DNA of 31,907 bases from an uncultured Clostridium sp. GTDB lineage: Bacteria > Bacillota > Clostridia > Peptostreptococcales > Peptostreptococcaceae. The position numbers and the translations under genes were made by a program. Below the pieces are notes generated by a model. The model did not search any database. It saw only the letters and a program-made list of their open reading frames with translations, and was not told where the DNA came from. Location: NCBI GenBank assembly GCA_900557165.1, contig USRS01000016.1, positions 1 to 31,907 on the forward strand, written 5' to 3'. Of the stretch, positions 1 to 8,551 are shown piece after piece; the stretch's first letter is position 1, and each line of letters opens with the position of its first letter.

Positions 1-101
1 GTAACAACGTCACCAGCTTGTGCGTCTAACTTTTCTACGAATAATACATCACCTTCAGCAACTTTGTATTGCTTTCCACCTGTTTTAACTATAGCGTACA
101 T
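1..101 (-). CDS. rplU: 50S ribosomal protein L21, N-terminal part (runs off the left edge)
   Basis: The reverse complement of the first 101 bases reads [18 protein letters not shown] and continues in frame to the edge. This is the highly conserved start of ribosomal protein L21, a 23S rRNA-binding protein of the large subunit. Only about 33 of the usual ~100 residues are inside the window. The ATG at 101 is preceded by AGGAGG (112-117) at good spacing. The gene has its own promoter and leader just downstream of ribonuclease G. In Firmicutes rplU is normally followed by ysxB and rpmA, which would lie outside the window to the left. Confidence 0.95.
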   Translation of the reverse strand, partial: MYAIVKTGGKQYKVAEGDVLFVEKLDAQAGDVV

Positions 102-184
102 TAAAATACACCTCCTCGGTCTTAGAACTCGCCATCAAGGCACTTTCAAAGAAAGTTTTTCGCCTTTTCTGTGCGGCATTACAG
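102..184 (-). ncRNA. 5' leader of rplU, probable L21 autoregulatory leader
   Basis: About 83 nt separate the predicted transcription start (near 184) from the rplU ATG. The RNA contains a clear hairpin, ACTTTC-TTT-GAAAGT, flanked by GGC and GCC that can close it. The block is clearly richer in GC than the flanking AT-rich DNA. Structured L21 leaders that control rplU-rpmA expression are known in Firmicutes. Position, length and structure fit that family, but I could not run a covariance-model match. Confidence 0.6.
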
Positions 185-190
185 TTATAA

Positions 191-219
191 ATAATACTAC
201 TTTTTGAACAAAATGTCAA
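191..219 (-). promoter_or_regulatory. sigma-A type promoter of rplU
   Basis: On the minus strand TTGACA (214-219) is followed by a 17-bp spacer and TATTAT (191-196), a near-consensus housekeeping promoter. The -35 box directly abuts the stop codon of ribonuclease G (220-222), so rplU can be transcribed independently of the upstream gene. Confidence 0.85.
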
Positions 220-1623
220 CTAGCTTATAAAAATAATTTTATATTTTTCATAAGACAATTTCTCATCTTCTTTTAGCCATATGTTCATTCCGTATTTATT
301 TTTAATTTTATTAATTAAATCCATTTTATTAGCTTTAATTTTGCTAAGTACCATGGGGTTAAATTCAACTGTAATATGATTATAACATGTATGAGATTTT
401 ATTCTACTTATTTCTTTTTCCAAATCATCCATAATATAGTTTATTGATTTTATAAAAGAATTTCCTTCACATACATTGCATTCTTCTAGGTAATATTCAC
501 TTATGGAGTTTTTCTCTCTTCTTCTAGCAACCTCCACAAGACCTAGTCTAGTAAGTCCCAATACTTCTGATTTTCTTTTGTCTTTTGCTAGATGGTAATT
601 TAAAAATTTTAATAAATTTTCTTTATTTTTCTTTTTAATCATATCAATAAAATCAATTATTATTATACCACCTATATCTCTAAGTCTTAGCTGTCTAGCA
701 ATTTCTATACAAGCTTCTTCATTAGTTTTATAAACAGTATCTTCTCTATTAGAACTTCCTGTAAATTTACCTGTATTAACATCTATAACAGTTAAAGCTT
801 CTGTTTTATCTATAATTAAATAGCCGCCGCTTTTTAACCATACTTTTCTGTTTAAGGCTTTTTCTATTTGACTTTGAACTTTATACAAATCAAATATATC
901 TTGATTTTCTATTAATTTTAGTTTGTTTAAATAGTCTTTATTTATACTTTTTAAAATATTTTTTATTTCATTGTATTTTTCAGTATCATTTACAACTATT
1001 TCTTCAACGTCTTCATTTACATTGTCGTTTATATATTTTGAGACTGTACTTAATTCTTTGTATAAAGGCTTAGGCCCTATTCCCAATTTAAATTCTTTGC
1101 ATATCAAATCATATTTTGTTTTTAGTTCTATAAAATCTTTTTCTAATTCTTCTTGTGTGCAACCTTGTGCTTCAGTTCTGATTATAATTCCGCAATCATT
1201 GCCAACTAAAGATTTAACAATTTTTTTTAATCTAAATCTTTCTTCTTCATTTTGAAGTCTATTAGATATGGTTATTCTATCATTACTTGGTATATATACT
1301 AAATAACGGCCTGATAAACTTACTTCTAAATTTAATTTAGGTCCTTTAGTTCCAACGGCATCTTTATTTACTTGCACCATTATATCCATGCCAGATTTTA
1401 TATTTGAATCATTCTTAAGAGGAAGATAAGCTAATTTTTCCATGCCTATATCTACAAAGCAGGCCTCTAGGCCTGCTTTGACATTTTTAACTATTCCTCT
1501 ATATATGTTAGATACTAATTTATTATCTTCAGCTTCATCAATTAATAATTCTACAAGTTTATCATCTTCAATTATTGCAGTTTTTTCAGATGCTACTAAA
1601 GTTTCAATTATTATTTTTTTCAT
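220..1623 (-). CDS. rng: Ribonuclease G (RNase E/G family endoribonuclease)
   Basis: This is a 467-aa protein of the RNase E/G family, which makes single-strand cuts in rRNA precursors and mRNA. An S1-like RNA-binding segment lies at about residues 36-110. The catalytic DNase I-like part holds the metal-binding aspartates D281 (VIDVNTGKF) and D324 (IIIIDFIDM). The CNVCEG motif near residues 386-391 corresponds to the Zn-link cysteines that hold the dimer together. The length is that of the short G form, without the RNase E degradosome scaffold. The ATG at 1623 has GAGGA upstream. It lies about 40 bp behind the DUF2344 gene, so it is probably co-transcribed with it. The placement directly before rplU is common in clostridia. 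Confidence 0.93.
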   Translation of the reverse strand: MKKIIIETLVASEKTAIIEDDKLVELLIDEAEDNKLVSNIYRGIVKNVKAGLEACFVDIGMEKLAYLPLKNDSNIKSGMDIMVQVNKDAVGTKGPKLNLEVSLSGRYLVYIPSNDRITISNRLQNEEERFRLKKIVKSLVGNDCGIIIRTEAQGCTQEELEKDFIELKTKYDLICKEFKLGIGPKPLYKELSTVSKYINDNVNEDVEEIVVNDTEKYNEIKNILKSINKDYLNKLKLIENQDIFDLYKVQSQIEKALNRKVWLKSGGYLIIDKTEALTVIDVNTGKFTGSSNREDTVYKTNEEACIEIARQLRLRDIGGIIIIDFIDMIKKKNKENLLKFLNYHLAKDKRKSEVLGLTRLGLVEVARRREKNSISEYYLEECNVCEGNSFIKSINYIMDDLEKEISRIKSHTCYNHITVEFNPMVLSKIKANKMDLINKIKNKYGMNIWLKEDEKLSYEKYKIIFIS

Positions 1624-1664
1624 ACTATCCTCTTTATATGTTAAATAGTTAATTATATTTAAAT

Positions 1665-2363
1665 TTATAATGGAGTAACTAATTCTCCATCTTTCATAGC
1701 ATATAAGTCTCTTCTTATAGTTTCAACTTCTCTTGGATCTATCTCTACACCTAATATTTCAAGTAACATAGGTATTAATATATTTATATTTAAGTTTCCT
1801 TTAGATCCAGTTGCTATTATTGTTTCAAAAGTGGCTCTTTCATCATCTAAGCTTACTAAGTCAAAAGTTTTTATAAAAGGTCTTATATCATTTTCAACTA
1901 ATTTGCCTTTTTTATTTTTCTTAGTAATCATTATTGAATCTTTTTTAACAAATTCTAATACTTTAGACTTAACTAATTCTTTACTTAAAGGGTTTGGTAA
2001 ATCTATATTGAATAAATATTCTCCATAAACTATCTCTGATGATAAAGTAGGTGTAGATGAAGATATTTCTTTTGCTTTTATAAATTCAACACCTTTTGGA
2101 AGTTCTTCATTTATTCTTTTTAAGAATTCTTCTACTGTGATATCATCTTCTATTTCTATATCAACATATTCTCCTTGACTTTCCACACCTAAAGCAAGTG
2201 CATTACCATAACTCATTTTAGGGTGAGGGTTAAACCCTTGAGAATAAGAAAGATTTATTTCGGCTCTTCTAAAAGCCCTTTGTAAAAGTCTTTGTAAGTC
2301 AAGATGAGATATAAATATCATATCATCTTCTTTTTTGTATTTAGCTCTAATTATTTTACTCAT
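1665..2363 (-). CDS. TIGR03936 family radical SAM-associated protein (DUF2344)
   Basis: A protein of about 232 aa of the DUF2344 family, recognised by its N-terminal motifs: MIFISHLDLQRLLQRAFRRA and GFNPHPKMSYGNALALGVES. It contains no cysteine cluster of its own. In firmicutes and other bacteria this domain accompanies, or is fused to, the TIGR03960 radical SAM protein, which is exactly the gene upstream here. The pair is presumed to act together on an unknown substrate, possibly RNA or ribosome related given the linkage to rng and rplU; that role is inference. A longer start at 2372 overlaps the upstream gene but sits only 2 nt from the AAGGGGG ribosome-binding site. The ATG at 2363 is better spaced and was chosen. 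Confidence 0.85.
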   Translation of the reverse strand: MSKIIRAKYKKEDDMIFISHLDLQRLLQRAFRRAEINLSYSQGFNPHPKMSYGNALALGVESQGEYVDIEIEDDITVEEFLKRINEELPKGVEFIKAKEISSSTPTLSSEIVYGEYLFNIDLPNPLSKELVKSKVLEFVKKDSIMITKKNKKGKLVENDIRPFIKTFDLVSLDDERATFETIIATGSKGNLNINILIPMLLEILGVEIDPREVETIRRDLYAMKDGELVTPL

Positions 2364-2365
2364 AA

Positions 2366-4210
2366 TTAACATAGCCCCCTTCCTAAATCAGTTGAGTTAA
2401 TTCCACAGCCATTACATCTATGTCTACAGTCTACAGTTATAGCATCTTCTTTTGCTTTATTATTTTCTCTTATTAAGAATTTCTTAGATACACCAACATC
2501 TATATGATCCCATGCGAATACTTCATCATAACTTCTTTCTCTATGAGCATACCAGCTTATATCTAAGTTATTTTTCTCCATAGCTTCAACCCATATATCT
2601 AAATTGAAGTATTCTGACCATCCATCAAATTTAGCTCCAGCTTTGAAAGCATCATAGATAACTTTGCCTATTCTTCTATCTCCTCTAGATATTACAGCTT
2701 CCATTAAACTAGTTTTTGAATCATGGTAGTTGTATCTTATATCTCTATTTTTTAAAGCTTTTACTAAGTATTGTTGTTTATCTCTTACCACATCCTGAGT
2801 ATCTTGTGGATGCCATTGGAATGGAGTAAATGGTTTAGGTACAAATGTTGATGTACTTACAGTTACAGAGAATTTTCTAGATAGTTTTCCGCCATGAACT
2901 TGTCTATAAGTATCTATAACATCATAAGCTAAGTTTCTTATACCATCTAAATCTTCATATCTTTCTGTAGGAAGACCTATCATGAAGTATAATTTTACAC
3001 TATGCCATCCCATTTCAAACGCTTTTGTTGTAGCATCTTTTAAATCTTGTTCGCTTACACCTTTATTTATAACATCTCTCATTCTTTGAGTTCCTGCCTC
3101 TGGTGCAAATGTAAGACCTGATTTTCTAACTTGTTGTATTTTTTCCGCTATTTCCATAGTAAAGTTATCAAGTCTAAGCGATGGTAGAGATATACCTATA
3201 TTTTTACTTGCATATTCTTCTATTAAAACATCTGTAAGTTCACTTAGTTTAGAGTAGTCACTAGTTGATAGTGAAGATAGAGATATTTCATCATATCCAG
3301 TACTTTTTATTAATTTATCTAAAGATGTTTTTAAAGTTTCTATACTTTTTTCTCTTATTGGTCTATAAATCATACCAGCTTGGCAGAATCTACATCCTCT
3401 TGTACATCCTCTAAATAACTCTAAAACTACTCTTTCATGAACAGTTTCTATATATGGTACTATTAAGGCTTCTGGATAAGGTACTTCATCCATATTTTTA
3501 ATTATTCTTTTTCTAGGATTTGCTGGTATACCATCTCTATTTGGAATAGTTTCTTTTACTGTTTTATCCTCATTATATGTAACATCATAAAAACTTGGTA
3601 TGTAAACACCTTCTATTTTAGAAGCCATCATTAAGAAGTCTTCTCTTGTTGTTTTATTTTTCTTCCATTCTTTGTATACATTTAATACTTCTAAGTTAAC
3701 TTCTTCACCTTCACCAAGAATTACTATATCAACAAAATCTGCTAATGGTTCTGAGTTGTAAGCACAAGGTCCACCAACCATTACGAATGGATCATCTAGT
3801 TTTCTATCCTTAGCAAGTATTTCTATTTTACCTAAATCTAATATATTTAATATATTAGTATATGAAAGTTCATATTGAAGAGTAAATGTAACAAAATCAA
3901 AGTTTGTTATTGCTTCTCTTGATTCTAATGCGAATAAAGGTATATCTTTTTCCCTTAAAATTTCCTCCATATCAATTGCAGGAGAATAAAGTCTTTCACA
4001 GTAAACATTTTCGTCGCTATTTAATACTCTGTATAATATTTGACTTCCTAAGTGACTCATTCCTACTTCGTATAAGTCTGGGAAACATTGAACATATCTT
4101 ATTAAGTCTTTGTTGCTAGTATCTTTATGTATTGAGTTTACTTCATTACCTAAGTATCTAGCTGGCTTTTCTACTTTTTTTAAAATTTTTCTAAATTCTG
4201 ATTTATCCAT
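2366..4210 (-). CDS. TIGR03960 family B12-binding-type radical SAM protein
   Basis: A 614-aa radical SAM enzyme with the [4Fe-4S]/SAM motif C269-x3-C273-x2-C276 in the segment RGCTRGCRFCQAG. The N-terminal ~230 residues look like the cobalamin-binding-type Rossmann domain seen in this family (VGGPCAYNSEPLADFVDIVILGEGEE). A second cysteine-rich motif, CRHRCNGCGIN, lies near the C terminus. The substrate is not known to me. The next gene, overlapping or 2 bp away depending on its start, is the DUF2344 partner, so the two are translationally coupled. Transcription probably starts from the TTGATA-17-TATAAT promoter at 4257-4285. CGGAGG lies 12 nt before the ATG. Confidence 0.88.
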   Translation of the reverse strand: MDKSEFRKILKKVEKPARYLGNEVNSIHKDTSNKDLIRYVQCFPDLYEVGMSHLGSQILYRVLNSDENVYCERLYSPAIDMEEILREKDIPLFALESREAITNFDFVTFTLQYELSYTNILNILDLGKIEILAKDRKLDDPFVMVGGPCAYNSEPLADFVDIVILGEGEEVNLEVLNVYKEWKKNKTTREDFLMMASKIEGVYIPSFYDVTYNEDKTVKETIPNRDGIPANPRKRIIKNMDEVPYPEALIVPYIETVHERVVLELFRGCTRGCRFCQAGMIYRPIREKSIETLKTSLDKLIKSTGYDEISLSSLSTSDYSKLSELTDVLIEEYASKNIGISLPSLRLDNFTMEIAEKIQQVRKSGLTFAPEAGTQRMRDVINKGVSEQDLKDATTKAFEMGWHSVKLYFMIGLPTERYEDLDGIRNLAYDVIDTYRQVHGGKLSRKFSVTVSTSTFVPKPFTPFQWHPQDTQDVVRDKQQYLVKALKNRDIRYNYHDSKTSLMEAVISRGDRRIGKVIYDAFKAGAKFDGWSEYFNLDIWVEAMEKNNLDISWYAHRERSYDEVFAWDHIDVGVSKKFLIRENNKAKEDAITVDCRHRCNGCGINSTDLGRGLC

Positions 4211-4256
4211 CTAAAATTGAAACCTCCGATAAACTAATTTAATTCACATAAATTTT

Positions 4257-4285
4257 ATTATACACTATAAAATATTTGGTATCAA
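4257..4285 (-). promoter_or_regulatory. Promoter of the radical SAM / DUF2344 / rng operon
   Basis: Minus strand TTGATA (4280-4285), 17-bp spacer, TATAAT (4257-4262). This is a strong sigma-A match about 50 bp upstream of the radical SAM start. It lies in the divergent intergenic region shared with the flavodiiron gene. Confidence 0.75.
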
Positions 4286-4460
4286 AATATTTTAGGTTTT
4301 TATCTTATAAATATATCCTCAGTTATATTATCACTTTATTATTTCTTAGTTATACTTTTTTTAACATAAGTTTTTATCTACTTTTTGAGTAAAAAATATA
4401 AATATCTAGAATAATAATCTTAATAATATTTTTAGTTTAATTCAAAACTTTTTGGGTATA

Positions 4461-4466
4461 TATAAT
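4461..4466 (+). promoter_or_regulatory. Possible -10 box of the flavodiiron gene
   Basis: TATAAT at 4461-4466 lies about 36 bp before the ATG, in the right place for the flavodiiron gene. No good -35 hexamer is found at 16-18 bp (only TAATTC or TTCAAA-like sequence), which could mean an activator-dependent promoter. The rest of the 4286-4440 intergenic DNA is AT-rich with nothing else I can name. Confidence 0.4.
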
Positions 4467-4501
4467 TTAGTATATGATTTTTTATTACTAGGAGGTTTGC
4501 A

Positions 4502-5695
4502 ATGAGCAACGTTTTTGAAATAAAACCAGGTATTTTCTATACTGGTGTAGTAGATAAGGATTTAGAAATATTTGATATCATAATGGAAACTAAATATGGT
4601 ACAACTTATAATTCTTACTTAATAAAAGATGAAAAAATAGTTTTATTCGATACTGTAAAAGACTGTTTTAAAGATGAATTTTTAAGTAATTTAAAAGAAA
4701 TAGTTGATATTAAAGATATCGACTATGTAGTAGTTCACCATACTGAACCAGACCATGCTGGTTGTTTAAAATATATATTAGATATAAATCCAAATGTTGA
4801 GGTTATCTGTACAAGTCCAGCTAAACTTTACTTATCTGATCAAGTTAACAGAGATTTCAACTGCACTACTGTTAAAACTGGAGATAAATTAAACATAGGA
4901 AGTAAAACACTTGAATTTATACAAGCTCCATTCTTACACTGGGCTGATACAATGTTTACTTATATACCAGAAGATAGAACTTTATTAACTTGTGATGCTT
5001 TTGGATGTCACTACAGTGAATTTGACGCAAAAGGTATTGATGGTGAAGGATACTTAGAATCTGCAAAATTATACTACGATTGTATAGTTAAGCCTTATGC
5101 TAAATTCGTTTTAGATGCTGTTGATAAAGTTGTTGAATTAAAATTAGATTTTGATACTATCTTAACTTCTCATGGTCCAATATTATCACAAAGACCAATG
5201 GAACAAGTAGCAAGATATGTTGAATGGTCAAAAACAGCTTTAGAAGAAGCTAACCAAAGTGAAATGGCAATATTCTATCTATCAGCTTATACTAATACTT
5301 TTGATATGGCTAAAAAAATACAACAAGGTGCATTATCTCAAGATGTTAAAGTTAAATTATACGATTTAGAAAAATTATCATTAGAAGAGATGCATACAGC
5401 TGTATTAAATGCAAAAGTTGTTTTAGTAGGTTCTCCTACAATAAACAAAACTATGGTTAAACCTATGTGGGATTTATTCTCAACAATAGATCCAATGGCT
5501 AATAAAGGAACTATTGCTGGAGTATTTGGTTCTTATGGATGGAGTGGCGAAGGAATCACTATGGCACAAAATTTATTCCAATCTATGGGATTCAAGGTGC
5601 CACAAGAAGCTCTTAAAAAGAAATTCTTCCCAAGTGATGATACATTCAAAGAATGTTTCGACTATGGAGTTGAATTTGCACAATTTCTTAAATAA
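4502..5695 (+). CDS. fdpA: Flavodiiron protein (class A), O2/NO reductase
   Basis: A 397-aa class A flavodiiron protein. The N-terminal metallo-beta-lactamase-like half carries the diiron ligand motif H80-x-E82-x-D84-H85, then a histidine in LHWADTMF, an aspartate in CDAFGCH and a histidine in SHGP. The flavodoxin-like FMN half begins near residue 252 (AIFYLSAYTNTFDMAKKI). No rubredoxin or flavin-reductase domain is fused, so electrons must come from a separate rubredoxin or oxidoreductase. In anaerobes such enzymes reduce O2 to water, or NO to N2O, in the cytoplasm. A homologue in the same syntenic place in C. difficile is, as I recall, FdpA. It is a single-gene unit, with AGGAGG at 4490-4495 and a strong terminator after it. 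It is the only protein gene on the plus strand here. Confidence 0.92.
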   Translation: MSNVFEIKPGIFYTGVVDKDLEIFDIIMETKYGTTYNSYLIKDEKIVLFDTVKDCFKDEFLSNLKEIVDIKDIDYVVVHHTEPDHAGCLKYILDINPNVEVICTSPAKLYLSDQVNRDFNCTTVKTGDKLNIGSKTLEFIQAPFLHWADTMFTYIPEDRTLLTCDAFGCHYSEFDAKGIDGEGYLESAKLYYDCIVKPYAKFVLDAVDKVVELKLDFDTILTSHGPILSQRPMEQVARYVEWSKTALEEANQSEMAIFYLSAYTNTFDMAKKIQQGALSQDVKVKLYDLEKLSLEEMHTAVLNAKVVLVGSPTINKTMVKPMWDLFSTIDPMANKGTIAGVFGSYGWSGEGITMAQNLFQSMGFKVPQEALKKKFFPSDDTFKECFDYGVEFAQFLK

Positions 5696-5700
5696 TAAAA

Positions 5701-5745
5701 AAAAGTCTTACCAAATGATTTTAATCATTTGGTAAGACTTTTTTT
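5701..5745. terminator. Bidirectional intrinsic terminator between fdpA and mgsA
   Basis: The left arm 5701-5720 and the right arm 5723-5742 are perfect reverse complements, including the A- and T-runs. GTCTTACCAAATGATT is the stem core, followed by a T-run in either direction. It terminates fdpA (+). The mgsA stop codon (5744-5746) lies inside the T-run, so the same hairpin serves the convergent minus-strand gene. Confidence 0.9.
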
Positions 5746-6163
5746 ATATTCTTTGACTTTTCGTTTTTCTAACTTCTCTAAACGAAAACTCTCCTCTATC
5801 CAATGCCTTGATAAATATTTCTGCACTAGCTAAGTTAGTTGCCACCGGAACACAATATACATCACAAAGTCTAATAAGCGCTTGTATATCTGGTTCATGA
5901 GCTTGAGATGTTAATGGGTCTCTTAAAAATATAACTAAATCAATTTCTTGTTGAACAATTAAAGATCCTATTTGTTGGTCTCCTCCAAGAGGACCTGATG
6001 CCAATCTATTAATTGTTAAACTTGTTTCATCCATTATTCTTTTTCCAGTAGTTCCTGTTGCATAAATTCCATATTTTTTTAATATTTCTTCATAAGCAAT
6101 ACAAAAACCTACCATAGTATTTTTCATTTCATCATGTGCAACTAATGCTATATTCATTTTCAT
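5744..6163 (-). CDS. mgsA: Methylglyoxal synthase
   Basis: A 139-aa protein with the full methylglyoxal synthase signature: [11 protein letters not shown] at the N terminus, the phosphate-binding ATGTTGKRI, the catalytic-site [11 protein letters not shown], and [15 protein letters not shown]. It converts dihydroxyacetone phosphate to methylglyoxal and phosphate, an overflow branch that releases phosphate from sugar-phosphate build-up. It follows rodA by about 25 bp, so it is probably the last gene of that unit. The first ATG (6163) was kept because AGGGGG lies 11 nt upstream; a second ATG two codons later is possible. A glyoxalase-family gene that might detoxify the product lies elsewhere in the window (22938-23309), but the two are not linked. 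Confidence 0.95.
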   Translation of the reverse strand: MKMNIALVAHDEMKNTMVGFCIAYEEILKKYGIYATGTTGKRIMDETSLTINRLASGPLGGDQQIGSLIVQQEIDLVIFLRDPLTSQAHEPDIQALIRLCDVYCVPVATNLASAEIFIKALDRGEFSFREVRKTKSQRI

Positions 6164-6188
6164 ATTTATCTTTTCCCCCTTATCTTAA

Positions 6189-7307
6189 TTAAAAGTTAAT
6201 TTTCTTTCTTCTCATAGATACATTTAAAATCAATCCTAAGTTGGCCATAGATGTAAGCACAGAACTTCCTCCATAACTTATAAACGGCAACGTTACACCT
6301 GTTACTGGTATCAATGACACTGTCATTCCTATGTTCTGAATAATCTGATAGGCAAACATGGATGTAACCCCAACTGCTACCAATGAACCATACTCATCTT
6401 TAGATTCAGCAGCTATCACCAACATTCTATATAGGAAATATGTATACAATCCAATTAAAGCAACCATACCTAATACGCCCAGTTCTTCTCCTACAACGGC
6501 AAATATAAAGTCACTATCTTGTATTGGTAAGAAATCTTCTTGATTTTGAGTTCCTTTGAACAGACCTTTTCCTGTTAGTCCTCCAGAACCTATGGCAATA
6601 TTAGATTGCATAACTTGATAATTCCCAGATATAGTAGTATCTTCTGGATGTAAAAATCCTAAAATTCTTTTTTGCTGATATTCATCTATACTTAAATAAA
6701 CTAATGGAAGAGCTATTATCCCTACTATTATAACTCTTCTTAATATTTTATAGTCAATCCCTGCAGTAAATATTATTCCAGCAATTATACAACAAAATAC
6801 TATAGCTGTTCCTAAATCTGGCTGAGCTATAAGCAATCCTACTATAGGTGCTGCATACATTAGTAACCTTATAACATCCTTTGCAGTATTTAATCTTTCC
6901 TTTTTAAGTTCTACTATCTTAGCATAACTTAGTATGAAAGTTAATTTTACTAATTCTGCAGTTTGCAAATCAAGAGGTCCAAATGATAATGTAGACATGG
7001 CACCTCCTCTATTTTTACCTATACCAGGAATTAAAACAACTACTAATAATACAACACTTGCTATATATAATTCTTTATAATATTTGCCTATCATATTGTA
7101 ATCTAAAAACAATATACCTACAACCATTATTATTCCTAAAACAAATGCTAAAGTTTGCTTTATTAATCTAGAATAGTTTCCAGTTTGATTTACATGAGTA
7201 GCACTACTAAGTATAACTATACCATAAGTAAATATTAATAATAGTGTAACTATTAACTTCCAATCTAATTGTTTTAAAAGTTTTAATTTATTTTTATATT
7301 TACTCAA
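6189..7307 (-). CDS. rodA: RodA, SEDS-family peptidoglycan glycosyltransferase
   Basis: A 372-aa integral membrane protein with about ten hydrophobic segments and the SEDS hallmarks IAQPDLGTAIVF, FLPIQDSDFIFAVVGEELG and TGVTLPFISYGGSSVL. RodA polymerises lipid II into glycan strands along the side wall. It works as a pair with a class B PBP, for which the PBP2 gene at 9316 is the obvious partner. The start codon is TTG (7305-7307), preceded by GGTGATG; no ATG lies upstream in frame. It is separated from minE by 142 bp holding a terminator-like hairpin. A TATAAT about 20 bp upstream of the start suggests it may have its own promoter. Confidence 0.93.
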   Translation of the reverse strand: MSKYKNKLKLLKQLDWKLIVTLLLIFTYGIVILSSATHVNQTGNYSRLIKQTLAFVLGIIMVVGILFLDYNMIGKYYKELYIASVVLLVVVLIPGIGKNRGGAMSTLSFGPLDLQTAELVKLTFILSYAKIVELKKERLNTAKDVIRLLMYAAPIVGLLIAQPDLGTAIVFCCIIAGIIFTAGIDYKILRRVIIVGIIALPLVYLSIDEYQQKRILGFLHPEDTTISGNYQVMQSNIAIGSGGLTGKGLFKGTQNQEDFLPIQDSDFIFAVVGEELGVLGMVALIGLYTYFLYRMLVIAAESKDEYGSLVAVGVTSMFAYQIIQNIGMTVSLIPVTGVTLPFISYGGSSVLTSMANLGLILNVSMRRKKINF

Positions 7308-7401
7308 TTCATCACCATCTTTCTGATTATATATACGAAAGTTTGAAGTTAGAAATTATAAATTATCCCCAAATATGATAGTGTATAATTTCCTTACAAT
7401 T

Positions 7402-7439
7402 AAAATAGGGAATATACCTTAAGTATATCCCCCTATTTT
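7402..7439 (-). terminator. Probable terminator after minE
   Basis: An imperfect inverted repeat: AAAATAGGG and ATATAC pair with GTATAT and CCCTATTTT across a short loop, just after the minE stop codon. The stem ends in TTTT rather than a long T-run, so it may be leaky and allow some read-through into rodA. Confidence 0.55.
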
Positions 7440-7449
7440 CAAGACTAAT

Positions 7450-7734
7450 TTATATTTTTCTGTCTTTTAAATTCTTAAGTGGTATATTTGCAACTAAGGC
7501 AGATACAGGTCTGTCACCATTCTCACTTCTTGTCTTTGACATCTTTATTTCTAGACCATCTTCTTCTATTTCAGCGTAATTAGAAATAACTTTTAGTATA
7601 TCATCTTTAATCATATTTAAAAGTTGTGGAGAACAGTCTACTCTATCATGTACAAGAACTAATTTTAACCTTTCTTTTGCTACATTTTTGCTAGTCTTAT
7701 TTTCACTTGAAAAAGTTTTAAAAAGATCAAACAT
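7450..7734 (-). CDS. minE: MinE, topological specificity factor of division
   Basis: A MinE of about 94 aa. The N-terminal MFDLFKTF membrane and anti-MinCD segment is followed by AKERLKLVLVHDRVDC and the dimerising C-terminal domain ending LVANIPLKNLKDRK. MinE stimulates MinD ATPase and drives MinCD off mid-cell. The longest ORF starts at 7740, but that ATG touches the AGGGGG ribosome-binding site. The ATG at 7734 is 6 nt away and gives the classical MFD start, so it was chosen. It lies 15 bp after minD, in one operon with minC and minD. Confidence 0.93.
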   Translation of the reverse strand: MFDLFKTFSSENKTSKNVAKERLKLVLVHDRVDCSPQLLNMIKDDILKVISNYAEIEEDGLEIKMSKTRSENGDRPVSALVANIPLKNLKDRKI

Positions 7735-7749
7735 GAACATCCCCCTATT

Positions 7750-8547
7750 CTATTTAGCCACGCCAAACATTTTTTTGATTTTTCCAAAGAAGTTAGTTTC
7801 TTGTTCTACTTCCATAATTGGAATATTATTACCCAAAATTCTTTGAGCAATATTTTTATAGGCCTTACCAGCATTTGATTTAGAATCAAGTATTGCTGGT
7901 TCACCTTTATTTGTCGATATGATTATACTTTCATCATCCGGAACTATACCAATTAAATCTATAGCTAATATTTCAACTATATCATGTTTATCCATCATGT
8001 CCCCTCTTTTAACCATATCTTGTCTTATTCTATTGATTATTAATCTAATATCACTAATTTCATTAGCCTCTAATAATCCTATTATTCTGTCTGCATCTCT
8101 TACTGCAGAAACTTCAGGGTTAGTAACAACAATAGCTCTATCAGCTCCTGCTATTGCATTTTTGAATCCTTGCTCAATACCGGCAGGACAATCTATTATT
8201 ACATAGTCAAAGCTTTCTTTTAATTTTTCACATAACGCTGACATTTGATCTACAGATACGGCATTTTTATCTCTAGTTTGTGCTGCCGGTAATAAATAAA
8301 GATTTTCAAATCTTTTATCTTTTATTAAAGCTTGTTTTAGTTTACAAGTTCCTTCAACCACATCCACTATATCATATACTATTCTATTTTCTAGACCCAT
8401 AACAACGTCTAAGTTTCTAAGTCCTATATCTGCATCTACTACAACAGTTTTTTTATTTTCTAAGCTAAGTGCTGTACCTAAGTTAGCTACAGTTGTTGTT
8501 TTACCAACGCCACCTTTGCCTGAAGTTATAACTATGACTTCGCTCAT
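7750..8547 (-). CDS. minD: MinD, septum-site determining ATPase
   Basis: A 265-aa ParA/MinD-type ATPase. The deviant Walker A motif GKGGVGKTT is at residues 10-18, switch motifs are VVDADIGLRNLDVVMGLE and YVIIDCPAGIE, and a C-terminal amphipathic membrane helix is FFGKIKKMFGVAK. It binds the membrane with ATP and recruits the inhibitor MinC. It is 4 bp from minC and 15 bp from minE. The ATG has a GGGGGTAG element upstream. Confidence 0.97.
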   Translation of the reverse strand: MSEVIVITSGKGGVGKTTTVANLGTALSLENKKTVVVDADIGLRNLDVVMGLENRIVYDIVDVVEGTCKLKQALIKDKRFENLYLLPAAQTRDKNAVSVDQMSALCEKLKESFDYVIIDCPAGIEQGFKNAIAGADRAIVVTNPEVSAVRDADRIIGLLEANEISDIRLIINRIRQDMVKRGDMMDKHDIVEILAIDLIGIVPDDESIIISTNKGEPAILDSKSNAGKAYKNIAQRILGNNIPIMEVEQETNFFGKIKKMFGVAK

Positions 8548-8551
8548 TCTA

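Noticed and set aside
971..1255. 94-codon plus-strand open frame opposite RNase G
   Set aside because: It is a shadow of the conserved rng reading frame, with no SD and a low-complexity Ser/Phe-rich product.
5514..5735. 73-codon open frame in another register inside and after fdpA
   Set aside because: It overlaps the conserved flavodoxin domain and runs into the terminator hairpin; no family resemblance.
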